Below, in pieces: positions 1-5,728 of a stretch of 5,728 bases of DNA (position 1 is the first letter of the stretch; each line of letters begins with the position of its first letter). The translations under genes were made by a program, and so were the position numbers. The DNA comes from Synergistaceae bacterium UBA4088 (GTDB taxonomy: Bacteria > Synergistota > Synergistia > Synergistales > Thermovirgaceae): assembly GCA_002382605.1 (NCBI GenBank), contig DFYG01000068.1, positions 1-5,728 on the forward strand. The letters are read 5' to 3'. The notes under the pieces were generated by a model. That model did no database searches. It saw only the letters and a list, made by a program, of their open reading frames with translations, and was not told where the DNA came from.

Positions 1-1
1 C

Positions 2-766
2 CTCCAGACAAAGACCTTCTACGGCAAAGAAAAGAAGAGCCTCGCCTACGTCATCGCCATCATGAACATGATCCTCCACGGCATCGACGCCCCCAACATC
101 GTCCATACCAATACCCTGGCCGAGAACATCATGGATATACAGGAGAAGGACCGTTTCCATATCATCCTCGCCAATCCGCCCTTCGGCGGAAAGGAACGCA
201 AGGAGATACAGCAGAACTTCCCCATCAAGACGGGTGAGACGGCCTTTCTCTTTCTCCAGCATTTCATCAGGATGCTCAGGGCGGGGGGACGGGCCGCGAT
301 CGTGATCAAGAACACCTTTCTGTCCAACTCCGACAACGCCTCGAAGGCCCTGCGGAGAGAACTGCTTGAAAGCTGCACCCTCCACACCATCCTCGACTGC
401 CCCGGTGGGACCTTCCTCGGCGCCGGTGTGAAGACCGTGGTCCTCTTCTTCGAGAAGGGCGCGCCCACCTGCAAGATCTGGTACTACCGGCTCGATCCCG
501 GCCGCACATTGGGGAAGACGAACCCTCTGAACGACGACGACCTGAAGGAGTTCGTGAATCTGCAGGCCACGTTCGAAAACTCCGCGAAATCCTGGACCGT
601 GAAGATTGCCGACGTGGATCAGGAGTCCTTCGACCTCTCCGTCAAGAACCCCAACGGCGGCGAGGAAGCGGCCCTGCGCGACCCGCGGGAGATCATTGAG
701 GAGATAGCCGCGCTGGATGCTGAGAGCTCGGAAATACTTGGCGGAATTCGGGGAATGCTGGGATGA
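2..766 (+). CDS. hsdM: Type I restriction-modification methyltransferase subunit HsdM, C-terminal part (5' end outside window)
   Basis: HsdM transfers a methyl group from S-adenosylmethionine to N6 of adenine and works as an M2S1 trimer with HsdS. The frame is open from base 2 and gives 254 residues before the TGA at 764-766. The methionine at base 62 is internal: the codons before it read as ordinary HsdM sequence (FYGKEKKSLAYVIAIMNM). The catalytic motif IV, NPPF, is at visible residues 58-61 (bases 173-184), followed by the family-typical stretches GETAFLFLQHF and GAGVKTVVLFF. The SAM-binding motif I (DPxxGTGGF-like) must lie upstream. HsdM proteins are usually about 480-530 residues, so roughly half is missing here. 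The last codons overlap the hsdS start in ATGA, which indicates an operon. The family call is firm. Whether the missing half is intact cannot be seen. Confidence 0.95.
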   Translation, partial: LQTKTFYGKEKKSLAYVIAIMNMILHGIDAPNIVHTNTLAENIMDIQEKDRFHIILANPPFGGKERKEIQQNFPIKTGETAFLFLQHFIRMLRAGGRAAIVIKNTFLSNSDNASKALRRELLESCTLHTILDCPGGTFLGAGVKTVVLFFEKGAPTCKIWYYRLDPGRTLGKTNPLNDDDLKEFVNLQATFENSAKSWTVKIADVDQESFDLSVKNPNGGEEAALRDPREIIEEIAALDAESSEILGGIRGMLG

Positions 767-1917
767 GCGGGTGGCGAACAAAGAAGCTGAGCGATGTGCT
801 GGAAGTACAGAATGGCTACGCATTCGATTCCAAAGCCTTCAGCTTGTCCAAGGGAATGCCGCTAATTCGAATCCGAGACCTCAAAGGAGGTATGAAAACT
901 GAAACACGATTTAGCGGTGACTATGACAAAAAGTATGTAGTGAATGCAGGCGACCTCCTGATAGGAATGGACGGCGAGTTTGGATGCTACGAGTGGAAAG
1001 GCAGCCCCGCCTTGCTCAACCAGCGAGTCTGCAGGCTTCAAGGATTCACTTCCGACCTCCTTCAGCGATTCCTGTTCTACGGGGTGAATAGTCACCTCAA
1101 GGCGATTGAGGATGTCACCGGTTACGCCACAGTGAAGCATCTATCTTCAAAGCAAATTCTTGACATTGATTTCCCTTTTCCTCCCCTCCCCGAGCAGAAC
1201 CGTATTGTCGCCATTCTCGATGAGGTCTTTGCCGGGATCGCCGCCGCGGTTGCCAATACCGAAAAGAACCTCGCCAACGCCCGCGAGCTCTTCGAAAGCC
1301 ACCTCAATGCCTTCTTCACCCGGAAGGGGGAAGGGTGGGTGGAGAAGAAGCTGGGACAGGTGTCTGAGAATCTGGACAGTAAGAGGGTGCCAATTACGAA
1401 GAACAAACGTGCTAAAGGCCAGATACCGTACTATGGCGCGTCGGGTATTGTTGATTATGTTGCTGACTATATTTTCAATGAAGAGCTGTTATTGGTTTCT
1501 GAAGATGGCGCCAATCTCCTTGCGCGTACCTACCCAATCGCTTTTTCTGTTGAGGGTAAAGCATGGGTGAACAACCATGCCCATGTGCTCCGATTTCAGA
1601 AGAGGGCATACCAAAAGTTTATTGAATATTATCTCAATTCGATCCCCTTGGAACCTTATGTGAGCGGTATGGCCCAGCCCAAGCTCAACCAGAAATCTCT
1701 CCATTCAATTACAGTTCCTTGGCATAATGACATAAATGAAGTGGCCTTGGTCGTAGATCAGGTTACAGCTATCGAAACCAAAACCCAACGTCTCGAATCC
1801 ATCTACCGGCAGAAGCTCGACTCCCTGGCCGAACTGAAGCAATCCATCCTGCAGAAGGCCTTTTCCGGCGAGTTGACCGCCAATCCCGACAAAATCCTCA
1901 ATGAGGTCTGCCTATGA
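763..1917 (+). CDS. hsdS: Type I restriction-modification specificity subunit HsdS
   Basis: HsdS (384 aa) recognises the bipartite DNA target for both methylation and restriction. Target-recognition domain 1 is about residues 1-140 and begins with a typical WRTKKLSDV...NGYAF pattern. The central conserved helical region, residues ~142-185, starts with PLPEQNRIVAILDEVF. Domain 2 is about residues 192-320 and includes IPYYGASGIVDYV, common in HsdS domains. The C-terminal helix, ~325-371, ends in the family hallmark LKQSILQKAFSGELT. The start at 763 is favoured by the ATGA overlap with hsdM and by the normal N-terminus. Only a weak GGGGA (750-754) precedes it, so translation is probably coupled to hsdM. 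The second conserved region lacks the PLPEQ-like lead-in seen in the first. Both recognition domains are AT-rich compared with the helices. The target sequence cannot be read from the protein. Confidence 0.95.
   Translation: MSGWRTKKLSDVLEVQNGYAFDSKAFSLSKGMPLIRIRDLKGGMKTETRFSGDYDKKYVVNAGDLLIGMDGEFGCYEWKGSPALLNQRVCRLQGFTSDLLQRFLFYGVNSHLKAIEDVTGYATVKHLSSKQILDIDFPFPPLPEQNRIVAILDEVFAGIAAAVANTEKNLANARELFESHLNAFFTRKGEGWVEKKLGQVSENLDSKRVPITKNKRAKGQIPYYGASGIVDYVADYIFNEELLLVSEDGANLLARTYPIAFSVEGKAWVNNHAHVLRFQKRAYQKFIEYYLNSIPLEPYVSGMAQPKLNQKSLHSITVPWHNDINEVALVVDQVTAIETKTQRLESIYRQKLDSLAELKQSILQKAFSGELTANPDKILNEVCL
1903..1917 (+). promoter_or_regulatory. Shine-Dalgarno and ATGA stop/start overlap at the hsdS-hsdR junction
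   Basis: GAGG at 1903-1906 lies 7 nt before the ATG at 1914. This ATG overlaps the hsdS TGA (1915-1917) as ATGA. The arrangement decides the HsdR start and suggests termination-reinitiation coupling, keeping HsdR output tied to HsdS. The M/S junction at 763-766 has the same overlap but a poorer upstream purine run. Confidence 0.7.
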
Positions 1918-4295
1918 ACGAAGCCGAAACACGCGCCGAACTGATCGATCCGGCCCTGAAGGCCGCCGGCTGGGGGGTAATGGAGGGAAGCCGTGTCCGC
2001 CGGGAGGTCATTACCCTCGGCCGTTTGCAGGGAGCCGGGAAGAGGGGCACACAGGACATCGCCGATTATGTCCTGGTCTATCGCGGCCAGAAACTGGCCG
2101 TGATCGAGGCCAAGCGGCGGGACCTGCCCGATACGGAAGGGGTGGGGCAGGCCAAGAAATACGCGGGTAAGCTCCAGACCCGTTTTGCCTATTCGACGAA
2201 CGGCGCGGGGATCTACCGCATTGACATGGAAACCGGGGCCGAAGGGTATGTCCCGCGCTACCCGTCCCCGGATGAGCTGTGGGGCGACACCTTTGCCGAG
2301 GAGAACGACTGGCGCAATCGCTTTTCTCAGATCCCCTTTGAGGACCGGAGCGGCACCTGGGAGGCCCGCTACTATCAGCACAACGCCATCAACAAGGCCA
2401 TGGAGGCCATCGCTGCGGGGAAGGATCGAATCCTCCTCACGATGGCCACGGGGACCGGCAAGACCTTCGTCGCCTTCCAGATCGCCTGGAAGCTGTTTCA
2501 GAGCCGCTGGACTCTCGCCCGGGACGGAAAACGCCGCCCGCGCATCCTTTTTCTCGCCGACCGCAACATCCTTGCCGATCAGGCGTATAACGCCTTCTCC
2601 GCCTTTCCCGAGGACGCCCTGGTGCGGATTGCGCCGGATGAGATCCGCAAAAAGGGACGCGTTCCGAAGAACGGCAGCATCTTCTTTACCATCTTTCAGA
2701 CCTTCATGACCGGGGGAGACAGTGAAGGCAACCCGAGTCCCTATTTTGGCGACTATCCCTCCGATTTCTTCGATTTCATCGTCATCGACGAATGCCACCG
2801 CGGCGGCGCCAACGACGAGAGCAACTGGCGGGGGATTATGGAATATTTCGCCCCGGCCGTGCAGCTTGGTCTGACCGCCACGCCAAAGCGAAAAACCAAC
2901 GCCGATACCTACGCCTATTTCGGCGAGCCCGTCTACATCTATTCCCTGAAGGAGGGCATCAATGACGGATTTCTCACGCCCTTCAAGGTAAAACAGATCG
3001 CCACGACGCTCGACGACTATGTCTATACCTCAGACGATCAGGTTATCGAGGGGGAGGTGGAAGCGGGACGACGGTATGTGGAGGACGATTTCAACCGGGT
3101 CATCGAGATTGAGGCCCGCGAGAAGTACCGCGTCCGGCTCTTCATGAACACCATCGACCAGAAGCAGAAGACCCTTGTCTTCTGCGCCACACAGAACCAC
3201 GCGCTGGCGGTGCGCAATCTGATCAACCAGATGAAGGTCAGCCGTGAACCCGACTATTGCGTCCGTGTCACGGCAAATGACGGCAAGCTCGGCGATCATT
3301 ATCTGCGGACCTTTCAGGATAACGAGAAGACTATCCCGACCATACTCACCACCTCACAGAAGCTCTCGACCGGCGTGGACGCCCGCAACATCCGCAACAT
3401 CGTCCTCATGCGCCCCATCAATTCGATGATCGAGTTCAAGCAGATCATCGGGCGCGGCACACGCCTGTTCGAGGGGAAGGATTATTTCACGATCTACGAT
3501 TTCGTAAAGGCTTACGAGCACTTCAATGATCCCGAGTGGGACGGCGAGCCGATGGAGCCGGAACCGTGCAAACGCTGCGGCAATGCTCCCTGCACCTGCG
3601 AGAAAAGGCCGCCGGAACCCTGTCCGGTCTGCGGCAAGATCCCCTGTGTATGTGAAAAAGAGCCGCCGGAGCCCTGCCCCGTCTGCGGTGAATATCCCTG
3701 CATCTGCAAGAGACCCATTCTGAAAGTAAAACTGGCGGACGGCAAGGAACGCGCCATCCAGCACATCATGGCCACGAGCTTCTGGAGTACCGACGGAAAA
3801 CCCATGTCCGCGGCTCAGTTTATCGAGCGGCTGTTCGGGGACCTGCCCGAACTCTTCAAGGACGAAGATCAACTCAGACAGCTGTGGAGCAGCCCGGACA
3901 CCCGGAAAAGGCTTATCGAAGGCCTCGCGGAACGGGGCTATGGGGAAGGACAACTCGCGGAGGTGAAACATATCATCGACGCTGAGAAGAGCGATCTGTA
4001 CGATGTGCTGGCGTATATCGCCTTCGCCCGAGCACCCATCAGCCGGGAAGAGCGGGTCGAGACCCGCCGCCGTCGGATCTTTGCCGATTACTCGGAAAAA
4101 CAGCAGCAGTTTCTGGATTTTGTTCTCGACCAGTATGTCAGAGAAGGCGTCGGGGAACTGGACGAGGAAAAGCTGCCCCATCTCCTTGAGCTGAAATACT
4201 ACGGAGTCAACGATGCCGTCGAAGAGCTGGGGAGTGTGCCCGATATCCGGGAGGTCTTTGTCGGTTTTCAGAAGCATCTGTATGCAAAGCCTTAA
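1914..4295 (+). CDS. hsdR: Type I restriction endonuclease/translocase subunit HsdR (EcoAI/EcoEI-like, compact)
   Basis: HsdR (793 aa) is the ATP-driven DNA translocase and nuclease that joins M2S1 to cut unmethylated DNA. The N-terminal nuclease has D51, E65 and K67 (IAD...VIEAK), with the D-x13-E-x-K spacing of EcoR124I, followed by the QxxxY motif Q79-Y83. The superfamily 2 motor shows a YQ element (~154-155), Walker A MATGTGKT (177-184, K183), DECH box (292-295), LTATPKR (320-326), motif V near STGVDARNI (485-493) and motif VI QIIGRGTRL (510-518). Residues ~548-600 are three cysteine-rich repeats. The rest (~601-793) resembles the EcoEI R C-terminal domain, which joins R to the methyltransferase. 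Its length fits the ~810-aa type IB enzymes rather than the 1,000-1,200-aa IA/IC ones. All catalytic residues are present, so it looks active. The stop is TAA at 4293-4295. Confidence 0.96.
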   Translation: MNEAETRAELIDPALKAAGWGVMEGSRVRREVITLGRLQGAGKRGTQDIADYVLVYRGQKLAVIEAKRRDLPDTEGVGQAKKYAGKLQTRFAYSTNGAGIYRIDMETGAEGYVPRYPSPDELWGDTFAEENDWRNRFSQIPFEDRSGTWEARYYQHNAINKAMEAIAAGKDRILLTMATGTGKTFVAFQIAWKLFQSRWTLARDGKRRPRILFLADRNILADQAYNAFSAFPEDALVRIAPDEIRKKGRVPKNGSIFFTIFQTFMTGGDSEGNPSPYFGDYPSDFFDFIVIDECHRGGANDESNWRGIMEYFAPAVQLGLTATPKRKTNADTYAYFGEPVYIYSLKEGINDGFLTPFKVKQIATTLDDYVYTSDDQVIEGEVEAGRRYVEDDFNRVIEIEAREKYRVRLFMNTIDQKQKTLVFCATQNHALAVRNLINQMKVSREPDYCVRVTANDGKLGDHYLRTFQDNEKTIPTILTTSQKLSTGVDARNIRNIVLMRPINSMIEFKQIIGRGTRLFEGKDYFTIYDFVKAYEHFNDPEWDGEPMEPEPCKRCGNAPCTCEKRPPEPCPVCGKIPCVCEKEPPEPCPVCGEYPCICKRPILKVKLADGKERAIQHIMATSFWSTDGKPMSAAQFIERLFGDLPELFKDEDQLRQLWSSPDTRKRLIEGLAERGYGEGQLAEVKHIIDAEKSDLYDVLAYIAFARAPISREERVETRRRRIFADYSEKQQQFLDFVLDQYVREGVGELDEEKLPHLLELKYYGVNDAVEELGSVPDIREVFVGFQKHLYAKP
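3555..3713 (+). repeat. Three tandem 54-bp repeats in hsdR encoding 18-residue Cys-rich units
   Basis: Units are 3555-3608, 3609-3662 and 3663-3713 (HsdR residues 548-565, 566-583 and 584-600; the last is one codon short). The protein consensus is PPEPCPxCGxxPCxCxK. Cysteines are at 552/555/560/562, 570/573/578/580 and 588/591/596/598, so 12 of the 15 cysteines in HsdR sit in this segment. Between units 2 and 3 the conserved codons differ mostly at third positions (GAA/GAG, TGT/TGC, CCG/CCC, GGC/GGT). The duplication is therefore not recent, and the protein pattern appears to have been kept by selection. The CxxC-x4-CxC layout suggests a small zinc- or other metal-binding knuckle between the motor and the C-terminal domain. 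Metal binding is inferred. Confidence 0.9.
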
Positions 4296-4477
4296 AATAA
4301 TTGATAAGTGTCTCCGGTAGCTATAAGCACAGTGACAATGAAAACAGCGTTACCCAACACCCTCAACCACTCTTTCGCCCGTGCGAGGAACAGGCAACAT
4401 TTTCCTGTGGAAGGTTGACTCGAACGGGGGGCCGGAACACCTCCCTTTGCCGCCTTCTCCTGGCGAGCGGATGACAC
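4296..4477. other. Non-coding gap after hsdR, no supported gene or clear terminator
   Basis: This is the gene-free stretch between the hsdR stop and the fprA regulatory region. The best fold is an imperfect hairpin at 4395-4417 (CAAC/GTTG outside, TTCC/GGAA inside, 3-nt loop), but no T-run follows it. A second short stem, CGCC 4451-4454 with GGCG 4462-4465, also lacks a T-run. A 26-codon + strand reading frame (4338-4418) and a 61-codon - strand frame (4477-4292) have no ribosome-binding site and match no protein I recognise. I see no tRNA, insertion sequence or attachment site. Confidence 0.5.
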
Positions 4478-4495
4478 AAGAAATCGCGAATTCTT
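4478..4495. promoter_or_regulatory. Dyad-symmetric element upstream of the fprA promoter (possible operator)
   Basis: AAGAAATCGCGAATTCTT is symmetric about 4486/4487: the TCGCGA core and the flanking AAGAA/TTCTT arms match, and one position pair (4483/4490) does not. It ends 13 bp before the -35 box, a place where an activator or a redox-responsive regulator could bind. I do not recognise it as a known operator. The stem would be AT-rich and weak, so the run TTCTTTTAT on its right could also make it a poor terminator for hsdR. Confidence 0.35.
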
Positions 4496-4508
4496 TTATC
4501 GCCACGTA

Positions 4509-4536
4509 TTGACTCCCGGGAATGCGTTACTATTAT
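4509..4536 (+). promoter_or_regulatory. Sigma70-like promoter for the flavodiiron protein gene
   Basis: A -35 box TTGACT (4509-4514) and a -10 box TATTAT (4531-4536) each match the consensus at 5 of 6 positions, with a 16-nt spacer. The spacer begins with CCCGGG, part of the short palindrome TCCCGGGA (4514-4521). The expected transcription start is near 4543, which gives a leader of about 170 nt. This supports the flavodiiron gene being transcribed on its own rather than only by read-through from hsdMSR. Confidence 0.65.
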
Positions 4537-4665
4537 ATCGTGAAAGAACGATTGCCTTTTCTCTCGTTTTAGGATAGGAAAACAGTAAATCCATGATAAT
4601 ACTGCTTGAACTCCCCGGCATCGGGCCGCGGTACTCCGGCGGAACCAAAAAGTATCCCGGTTGAA

Positions 4666-4695
4666 GGATGCGCTCCCCAGAAGCGGAGCGTGTTC
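4666..4695 (+). promoter_or_regulatory. Hairpin in the fprA leader just before the ribosome-binding site
   Basis: CGCTCC (4671-4676) pairs with GGAGCG (4685-4690) across an 8-nt loop. The stem can be extended outward to 4666/4695 with G-U, U-G, A-U, G-U and G-C pairs, giving 11 pairs in all. It ends 3 nt before the AAGGAG. Such a hairpin could affect ribosome access or leader stability. Earlier leader bases also offer alternative pairing (GGTACT 4630-4635 with AGTATC 4651-4656). No known riboswitch consensus was recognised. Confidence 0.4.
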
Positions 4696-4698
4696 GAT

Positions 4699-4704
4699 AA
4701 GGAG
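4699..4704 (+). promoter_or_regulatory. Ribosome-binding site of the flavodiiron protein gene
   Basis: AAGGAG lies 8 nt before the ATG at 4713 and fixes that codon as the start. The resulting N-terminus ([20 protein letters not shown]) matches where flavodiiron proteins of this class normally begin. Confidence 0.85.
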
Positions 4705-4712
4705 AATCTGAG

Positions 4713-5728
4713 ATGGCGAATGTCTGCAAGGCGGTTCAGATAAGCGATCACGTGTACTGGGTGGGGGCGATTGACTGGAATATCCGCGATTTTCACGGGT
4801 ATGCCACTCAGCACGGGAGCACCTACAACGCCTATCTGATTGTGGCCGATAAGATCACGCTGATGGATACGGTGCGCGCTCCCTTCAGGGAGGAGCTCCT
4901 GGCCCGGATCTCGTCCGTCGTGAACCCCCGCGACATAGATTATATCGTGTCCCACCACGCGGAGATGGATCATTCCGGTTCCCTGCCCCGGATCATTGAG
5001 GAAATCAGGCCTGAGAAGGTGTACGCCTCCGTCATGGGGGCGAAGGCATTGAAGGAACATTTCGGCCTGGAGAACGTTATCCCCCTCAAGAGCGGCGATA
5101 CGCTGGATCTGGGGAACATGGAGCTCTCCTTTATGGAAACGCGCATGCTGCACTGGCCCGACAGCATGTTCAGCTATCTGGAGAAGGATGGGATTCTCTT
5201 TTCCCAGGATGCCTTCGGCATGCATCTGGCGTCCGCCGAGCGGTTTATCGATGAGATTGACGACTCCATCCTCGATTACGAGGCGGCGACGTACTACGCC
5301 AATATCCTCATGCCGTTCTCGCAGCAGGTTCTGAAACTCCTCGATGATGTGAAGAAATCAGGACTCGATATACGGATCATCGCTTCCGATCACGGGCCCG
5401 TCCGGCGGAGCGGGATCGGTACCATTCTGGGATCCTATGGACAGTGGGCCCGCCAGGCCCCCACGAACAAAGCGGTCGTCCTGTACGACACCATGTGGCA
5501 CAGCACGGAACTGATGGCGAGGGCCATAGAGGAGGGGCTTCTGGAGGAGGGCGCGCGGGTGAAGGTCATGTCGATGCACGCATCGCTCCGCAGCGACGCG
5601 GCATATGAGATACTGGACGCCGGGGCTCTCGTGGCCGGCTCCCCGACCCTGAACAACAATCTGTTCCCCACCATGGCCGATGTCCTGACGTATCTGAAGG
5701 GATTGAGACCGCAGAATCTGGCAGGGGC
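4713..5728 (+). CDS. fprA: FprA family A-type flavodiiron protein (3' end outside window)
   Basis: Class A flavodiiron proteins are cytoplasmic enzymes that reduce O2 to water and/or NO to N2O, with electrons from rubredoxin or a similar donor. The open frame runs 338 codons without a stop to the window edge; the family is usually about 400 aa. The N-terminal metallo-beta-lactamase-like domain (~1-250) has the diiron set H82-x-E84-x-D86 (in HHAEMDHSG), H147 (LHWPD), D166 (FSQDAFG) and H227 (SDHGP), so all six expected ligands are present. The N-terminal [10 protein letters not shown]...GSTYNAYLI is typical of FprA. A flavodoxin domain begins near residue 253, with the FMN phosphate loop [13 protein letters not shown] (257-269) and [11 protein letters not shown] (310-320). 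It has its own promoter and a strong ribosome-binding site. Any fused C-terminal domain such as rubredoxin lies beyond view. O2 versus NO preference cannot be told. Confidence 0.95.
   Translation, partial: MANVCKAVQISDHVYWVGAIDWNIRDFHGYATQHGSTYNAYLIVADKITLMDTVRAPFREELLARISSVVNPRDIDYIVSHHAEMDHSGSLPRIIEEIRPEKVYASVMGAKALKEHFGLENVIPLKSGDTLDLGNMELSFMETRMLHWPDSMFSYLEKDGILFSQDAFGMHLASAERFIDEIDDSILDYEAATYYANILMPFSQQVLKLLDDVKKSGLDIRIIASDHGPVRRSGIGTILGSYGQWARQAPTNKAVVLYDTMWHSTELMARAIEEGLLEEGARVKVMSMHASLRSDAAYEILDAGALVAGSPTLNNNLFPTMADVLTYLKGLRPQNLAG

Noticed and set aside
1803..2798. Long minus-strand open frame (331 codons) opposite hsdS/hsdR
   Set aside because: It lies opposite hsdR, whose nuclease and motor motifs are clear, and its translation shows no recognisable domain. 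Long antisense frames are expected in GC-rich genes.
3354..4277. Long minus-strand open frame (307 codons) opposite the hsdR C-terminal half
   Set aside because: A shadow of hsdR codon structure; no start signal or recognisable domain.
4395..4417. Imperfect hairpin considered as the hsdR terminator
   Set aside because: The stem is interrupted and no T-run follows on either strand, so an intrinsic terminator is not supported.
4338..4418. Plus-strand 26-codon frame after hsdR
   Set aside because: No Shine-Dalgarno, very short, no recognisable protein features.
4411..4436. GTTCGAGTC-like sequence on the minus strand resembling a tRNA T-loop
   Set aside because: The flanking bases do not form the T-stem, no CCA end or acceptor stem follows, and no other tRNA arms are visible. 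It is not a tRNA or a supported attachment site.
4292..4477. Minus-strand 61-codon frame with a hydrophobic stretch, GTG start at 4477, ending beside the hsdR stop
   Set aside because: No ribosome-binding site precedes the GTG, there is no recognisable family, and the hydrophobic run alone is not enough. It is treated as chance.
4545..4570. AACGA/TCGTT inverted repeat (4547-4551 with 4564-4568) near the predicted transcription start
   Set aside because: Short stem with a 12-nt loop and no T-run; not distinguishable from chance.
4569..5225. Minus-strand open frame (218 codons) opposite the leader and fprA
   Set aside because: It overlaps a clear flavodiiron coding sequence with all metal ligands in the other strand, so it is a shadow frame.

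Overview
The window holds most of a type I restriction-modification operon, in the order hsdM (3' part only), hsdS, hsdR. A 417-bp non-coding gap follows, and then the first 338 codons of an FprA-type flavodiiron protein. All four genes are on the + strand. The coding sequence is moderately GC-rich, except for two AT-rich blocks inside hsdS. Flavodiiron proteins of this type are typical of anaerobes and facultative anaerobes that must detoxify O2 or NO. Together with the protein style, this suggests an anaerobic bacterium, possibly of the Desulfobacterota / former Deltaproteobacteria. That is an inference from protein character only; no rRNA or other marker is present.

Bases 1-4295 are the restriction-modification module. 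The end of HsdM carries the NPPF catalytic motif of N6-adenine methyltransferases. HsdS has two target-recognition domains separated by conserved helical regions, and it sets the DNA specificity of the complex. HsdR has an N-terminal PD-(D/E)XK nuclease, a two-lobe superfamily 2 translocase and a C-terminal region of the EcoEI/EcoAI kind. The M/S and S/R junctions are both 4-base ATGA overlaps, so the three subunits look transcriptionally and translationally coupled. M2S1 methylates the bipartite site, and R2M2S1 translocates on and cleaves unmethylated DNA. The most unusual part is a cysteine-rich insert in HsdR: three tandem 18-residue CxxC...CxC units with the look of a metal-binding module.

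Bases 4296-4712 carry no convincing gene. The first ~200 bp are unexplained and show no canonical intrinsic terminator. The rest holds a dyad-symmetric element, a good sigma70-like promoter (TTGACT-N16-TATTAT) and a roughly 170-nt leader that can fold just before a clear ribosome-binding site.

Bases 4713-5728 encode the diiron beta-lactamase-like domain and the start of the flavodoxin domain of a flavodiiron protein, cut by the window end. It seems to be an independent transcription unit with no functional link to the restriction system. I found no CRISPR array, RNA gene, insertion sequence or clearly new system. The points most worth a second look are the HsdR cysteine repeats and the fprA leader.
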